Of a DNA stretch of 64,000 bases, positions 60,471-64,000 are shown in pieces. The stretch covers positions 1 through 64,000 of the forward strand of contig NZ_CAMZOK010000004.1 of assembly GCF_947331465.1 (NCBI RefSeq). The letters are read 5' to 3'. Source of the DNA: Shimia sp. Alg240-R146 (GTDB lineage Bacteria > Pseudomonadota > Alphaproteobacteria > Rhodobacterales > Rhodobacteraceae). Both the position numbers and the translations under genes were made by a program. Below the pieces are notes generated by a model. The model made no database searches. It was not told the DNA's origin and saw only the letters and a program-made list of their open reading frames with translations. The stretch's first letter is position 1, and the number at the start of each line of letters is the position of its first letter.

Positions 60471-61706
60471 GTGGAGCATACTGTAGATTTCTCGGCACAG
60501 CTTGATCGTGCTTTGAACAACCTTCATGAAGAAGGCCGGTATCGGACGTTTATCGACATCGAGCGTCAGCAGGGCAATTTCCCGCATGCCACGTGGACCA
60601 AACCTGACGGCACTCAGCAGCCGATCACCGTCTGGTGCGGTAACGATTATCTGGGCATGGGCCAGCATCCTGTTGTGATGGCCGCGATGCACGACGCGAT
60701 TGATGCAGTCGGAGCAGGCTCTGGCGGGACGCGCAATATTTCCGGCACAACTGTGTTTCACAAACGGCTTGAGGCCGAACTGGCAGATTTGCACGGTAAA
60801 GAAAGCGCGCTGTTGTTCACCAGCGCCTATATCGCCAACGACGCAACGCTGAGCACATTGCCCAAGTTGTTTCCGGGGCTGATCATTTATTCTGACGCAC
60901 TTAACCATGCCAGTATGATTGAGGGAGTGCGCCGCAACGGCGGCGCCAAGCGGATTTTCCGTCACAATGACATCGCGCATCTGCGGGAACTGCTTGAGGC
61001 GGATGATCCCAAAGCACCCAAGTTGATCGCGTTTGAATCTGTCTATTCGATGGACGGTGATTTTGGACCTATCTCTGAAATCTGTGATTTGGCGGATGAA
61101 TTTGGCGCGCTGACTTATATTGACGAAGTGCACGCGGTTGGCATGTACGGCCCGCGGGGCGGTGGCGTGACAGAACGCGACAACCTCGCGCATCGCATCG
61201 ACATCATCAACGGCACTCTGGCCAAAGCGTATGGCGTCATGGGGGGCTATATCGCCGCGTCTGAGAAAATGTGTGACGCTGTTCGGTCATATGCGCCGGG
61301 CTTTATCTTCACGACATCTTTGCCGCCAGCGGTGGCCGCAGGCGCTGCGGCATCCGTCGCGCACCTGAAAAAAGATCAGGACCTGCGGGATCAGCATCAG
61401 ACACAGGCAAAAATCCTGAAACTGCGCCTAAAGGGCCTAGGTTTGCCGATCATTGATCATGGCAGCCACATCGTTCCGGTGATTGTCGGCGACCCGGTTC
61501 ACACCAAGGTTTTGTCCGACCATCTGCTCGCAGATTATGGAATTTACGTGCAACCCATTAACTTTCCAACCGTCCCACGCGGCACCGAACGGCTGCGATT
61601 CACCCCGTCTCCGGTGCATGGGCCGGACGAAATGGACAAGCTTATCAATGGGATGGACGCCCTTTGGAGCCACTGTGCGCTGAATCGTGCCGATTTGGCC
61701 GGCTAA
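60471..61706 (+). CDS. hemA: 5-aminolevulinate synthase
   Basis: HemA condenses glycine and succinyl-CoA to 5-aminolevulinate, the first step of tetrapyrrole synthesis in alphaproteobacteria. The 411-residue PLP enzyme tracks the Rhodobacter enzyme: [62 protein letters not shown] with the PLP-binding Asp, [15 protein letters not shown] with the PLP lysine and [22 protein letters not shown] at 60471 is chosen because AAGGGA lies 6 bases upstream and the length then fits; GTG 60456 lacks a site. The encoded tetrapyrroles could serve heme or bacteriochlorophyll; no photosynthesis gene is in view. Confidence 0.96.
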   Translation: MEHTVDFSAQLDRALNNLHEEGRYRTFIDIERQQGNFPHATWTKPDGTQQPITVWCGNDYLGMGQHPVVMAAMHDAIDAVGAGSGGTRNISGTTVFHKRLEAELADLHGKESALLFTSAYIANDATLSTLPKLFPGLIIYSDALNHASMIEGVRRNGGAKRIFRHNDIAHLRELLEADDPKAPKLIAFESVYSMDGDFGPISEICDLADEFGALTYIDEVHAVGMYGPRGGGVTERDNLAHRIDIINGTLAKAYGVMGGYIAASEKMCDAVRSYAPGFIFTTSLPPAVAAGAAASVAHLKKDQDLRDQHQTQAKILKLRLKGLGLPIIDHGSHIVPVIVGDPVHTKVLSDHLLADYGIYVQPINFPTVPRGTERLRFTPSPVHGPDEMDKLINGMDALWSHCALNRADLAG

Positions 61707-61811
61707 TTTACCCTAAGGTGTGAAATTCGTTATTTTCTGCTAGGATCGTGGTAACAAAGGATCGATCCGAATCGACAAATCACGGATCGGCATTACGATG
61801 GGGCGTATGGC

Positions 61812-63008
61812 ATGATCGGGCGCAGAGCTAAGCGCAAATCCGAAGACGTAGAAGAACGGCCCAAGGGCTATGACGACTTCCACGTGCGTCTTGGGGATAA
61901 TATGCGAGGTGAGCGTGCCACCATGGGCAAGTCGCTCTTGGATGTGCAGCGAGAGCTTCGAATCCGTGCCGCCTATATCGCCGCCATTGAAAATTGTGAC
62001 CCCTCGGCTTTTGAAACCCCCGGATTTATCGCGGGTTATGTGCGGTCATATGCGCGCTATCTAAATATGGATCCGGAAGAGGCGTTTGCTAAATTCTGCG
62101 AGGAAAGCGGATTTAGCACTGCGCATGGCATGTCTGCTGCGGCGTCGACGATCCGCAAAAAAGAGGCCGTGGTGTCTCGCGGTCCAAACAACGATCCGTT
62201 TGCCACGCCGAACATGCCCTTTGCGCCTGCGCAAGATTCCATTCTGTCTCGGGTTGAGCCGCGCGCGATTGGGTCGTCGTTGATCCTGGTCGCGCTGATT
62301 GGCGCCATTGGCTACGGCGGGTGGAGCGTTCTCAATGAAATTCAAAGAGTTACGCTGGCACCTGTAGAGCAAGCCCCGGTAGTTTTGACCGATCTCGATC
62401 CGGTCAGTTCAGCGACCACCGACCCTGGAAATGCACAAGATTTGACCCAGACGGCAGGTATGTTGACCCCGCCAAGCGAAGCTTTGGACCGTTTGTACCG
62501 CCCGCAAGCGCTGGACGTACCTGTCTTGGTGGCGCGGGATGCGCCAATTTCGCAGCTCAGCCCGGACGTGTTGGGCTTGTTCACACCGGAACCTTCGGTT
62601 TTGGCATCGGTTTCGCCGGTGATTGAGAGCCTGCCAGTACCCAAGGTGATTGAAGACGGCGCGCCGGAAATGGTGATCATGGCTGTGCGTCCGGCTTGGG
62701 TCCGGGTTCGGTCGGCGCAGGGCACTGTCCTGTTTGAGAAGATTCTGGATGCGGGTGAGGAATATGTCCTACCGGCCACCGAAGAAGCCCCGACCCTGCG
62801 GGCCGGAATGTCCGGATCGGTCTATTTCAAGCTAAACGGTGAGATTTTCGGCCCCGCTGGAGAAGGCACCGGAACTGTGCGGGATCTGGCGCTAAGTATT
62901 GAAGAAATCGAAAAAAACTTTGAACTGGCGGACATGACCCGTGATCCGGCCCTTGCACGGATTGCGGCGCTTACGGCGACGCAATCGGCGGACCTCGGCG
63001 AGGAGTAA
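61812..63008 (+). CDS. RodZ-like helix-turn-helix membrane protein (HTH_25/DUF4115)
   Basis: This 398-residue protein has a cytoplasmic HTH_25 domain (GDNMRGERATMGKSLLDVQR, then YIAAIENCDPSAFE and GYVRSYARYLNMDPEEAFAKF, about residues 25-95), one membrane helix at about 155-178, a proline-rich periplasmic linker and a C-terminal DUF4115 domain (AVRPAWVRVRSAQGTVLFEK ILDAGEEYVLP). This is the RodZ layout, which links MreB to the cell-wall machinery. In many proteobacteria such a gene precedes ispG, as here, 72 bases upstream. Confidence 0.87.
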   Translation: MIGRRAKRKSEDVEERPKGYDDFHVRLGDNMRGERATMGKSLLDVQRELRIRAAYIAAIENCDPSAFETPGFIAGYVRSYARYLNMDPEEAFAKFCEESGFSTAHGMSAAASTIRKKEAVVSRGPNNDPFATPNMPFAPAQDSILSRVEPRAIGSSLILVALIGAIGYGGWSVLNEIQRVTLAPVEQAPVVLTDLDPVSSATTDPGNAQDLTQTAGMLTPPSEALDRLYRPQALDVPVLVARDAPISQLSPDVLGLFTPEPSVLASVSPVIESLPVPKVIEDGAPEMVIMAVRPAWVRVRSAQGTVLFEKILDAGEEYVLPATEEAPTLRAGMSGSVYFKLNGEIFGPAGEGTGTVRDLALSIEEIEKNFELADMTRDPALARIAALTATQSADLGEE

Positions 63009-63048
63009 AGTCGCGCGGGATTGCCCCTTAAAGCGTAAGGCAGTAGAC

Positions 63049-63076
63049 AAGCCCCAAACCTAGCGGTGAGGGGCTT
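63049..63076 (+). promoter_or_regulatory. Hairpin covering the ispG ribosome binding site
   Basis: AAGCCCC (63049-63055) pairs with GGGGCTT (63070-63076), followed by TT. It could be a weak terminator of the RodZ-like gene. It also sequesters the GAGGGG ribosome binding site of ispG, 7 bases before the ATG. A second small stem (CCTTA/TAAGG, about 63026-63040) lies just upstream. Confidence 0.5.
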
Positions 63077-63080
63077 TTGC

Positions 63081-64000
63081 ATGTCCATGAATCACATTCG
63101 ACCTTGGCGAAATATCGAACGACGCAAATCGCGCCAGATTATGGTGGGCAAGGTACCCGTCGGTGGCGATGCGCCCATTGCCGTGCAAACCATGACCAAC
63201 ACCGACAGCAGCGACGTGAAGGCGACGCTTGGGCAAGTCATGGCTGCGGCAGAGGCGGGCGCGGATATCGTGCGCATTTCGGTTCCGGATGTCGCGGCGT
63301 CCAACGCCTTGAAAGAAATCACAAAAGAGAGCCCGGTGCCGATCGTCGCCGACATCCATTTCCACTATAAGCGCGCGATTGAAGCGGCTGAGGCCGGAGC
63401 GGCCTGTCTGCGGATCAACCCGGGTAATATCGGGGATGAGAAGCGGGTCAAGGAAGTGATTGCGGCGGCGCGGGATAACGGCTGTTCTATTCGCATTGGT
63501 GTCAATGCGGGCAGCCTTGAGAAACACCTGCTGGAAAAATACGGTGAGCCCTGTCCCGATGCGATGGTCGAGAGTGGGCTTGAGCACATTAAGATACTGC
63601 AAGATAACGATTTTCACGAATTCAAGATCTCGGTGAAAGCCAGTGATGTGTTCATGTCTGCCGCCGCCTATCAGATGCTTGCGGACGCGACAGACGCGCC
63701 AATTCACCTTGGGATCACCGAGGCTGGTGGTTTTGTCAGCGGCACAATCAAGTCGGCGATTGGGCTTGGACAGCTGCTTTGGATGGGCATCGGTGACACG
63801 CTTCGGGTGAGCCTGAGTGCCGATCCGGTGGAAGAGGTGAAGGTTGGATTTGAAATCCTCAAAAGCCTTGGGCTGCGCCATCGCGGGGTGAATATCATCA
63901 GCTGTCCAAGCTGTGCACGTCAGGGCTTTGATGTGATTAAGACCGTGGAAACATTGGAAGAAAGGCTGGCGCATATCCATACGCCGATGAGCCTTTCGAT
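63081..64000 (+). CDS. ispG: 4-hydroxy-3-methylbut-2-enyl-diphosphate synthase, N-terminal part (runs off the window)
   Basis: IspG (GcpE) is the iron-sulfur enzyme that makes HMBPP in the MEP isoprenoid pathway. About 306 residues are visible, from [20 protein letters not shown] through the TIM-barrel: [55 protein letters not shown] and [15 protein letters not shown]. They end in the first cluster-binding motif, [18 protein letters not shown] 63081 has GAGGGG 7 bases upstream. The remaining C-terminal cluster ligands lie beyond the window. The upstream RodZ-like gene is a common neighbour. Confidence 0.95.
   Translation, partial: MSMNHIRPWRNIERRKSRQIMVGKVPVGGDAPIAVQTMTNTDSSDVKATLGQVMAAAEAGADIVRISVPDVAASNALKEITKESPVPIVADIHFHYKRAIEAAEAGAACLRINPGNIGDEKRVKEVIAAARDNGCSIRIGVNAGSLEKHLLEKYGEPCPDAMVESGLEHIKILQDNDFHEFKISVKASDVFMSAAAYQMLADATDAPIHLGITEAGGFVSGTIKSAIGLGQLLWMGIGDTLRVSLSADPVEEVKVGFEILKSLGLRHRGVNIISCPSCARQGFDVIKTVETLEERLAHIHTPMSLS

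Noticed and set aside
60246..61193. 315-codon minus-strand open frame overlapping hemA
   Set aside because: It is antisense to hemA and covers its promoter; the translation has no family pattern.

Overview
The window reads as part of a Rhodobacterales (Roseobacter-type, marine alphaproteobacterial) chromosome. The evidence is a Shemin-pathway 5-aminolevulinate synthase (hemA) very like the Rhodobacter one, with an FNR-type box upstream. Further signs are dense translational coupling by ATGA/GTGA overlaps, many ABC and tripartite tricarboxylate importers, and a GC-rich sequence with the usual alphaproteobacterial neighbours (RodZ-like protein, ispG, tRNA-Asp pair). The genus cannot be fixed from the sequence alone.

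Layout. (1) 1-1321: three small genes on the minus strand: a partial gene, a DUF805 membrane protein and a secreted protein. (2) 1736-20386, minus strand: a type I secretion locus. Two ABC half-transporters and an HlyD adaptor precede a 4626-residue VCBS/cadherin-repeat protein. That protein carries two large, near-perfect internal tandem duplications, of 1815 and 1464 bp. The two ABC subunits have lost complementary parts of their ATPase domains. (3) 20387-21374: gene-poor, with a 3' fragment of tRNA-Val. (4) 21375-31367: two divergent operons for amino-sugar (probably N-acetylmuramate/GlcNAc) uptake and catabolism: nagA, a SIS isomerase/deaminase, a GntR regulator and a BadF-type kinase on one side; murQ, an ABC importer and a Gfo/Idh/MocA oxidoreductase on the other. 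(5) 31381-39701, minus strand: a LacI-controlled ABC importer with a GH63-like glycosidase and, last, a genuine formylglycine-generating enzyme. (6) 40061-49644: a tightly coupled homoprotocatechuate (3,4-dihydroxyphenylacetate) meta-cleavage operon under a divergent HpaR. It holds two unrelated ring-cleavage dioxygenases, an aromatic amino-acid decarboxylase and a succinate-semialdehyde dehydrogenase. (7) 49641-57723: a tripartite tricarboxylate importer, an aldehyde dehydrogenase and a Tm-1-like protein, divergent from an IclR regulator and a class III aminotransferase. (8) 57808-64000: a small lipoprotein, two tRNA-Asp genes, a missed small membrane protein, an M20 peptidase, hemA, a RodZ-like gene and the start of ispG.

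How the parts fit. Regions 4 and 5 are independent sugar uptake and breakdown modules. Regions 6 and 7 may be linked. The decarboxylase of region 6 would turn tyrosine or DOPA into an amine, the aminotransferase of region 7 could turn the amine into an aldehyde, and the region 7 aldehyde dehydrogenase could yield the arylacetate that the hpa enzymes open and degrade to pyruvate and succinate. This link is inferred from gene content and was not tested.
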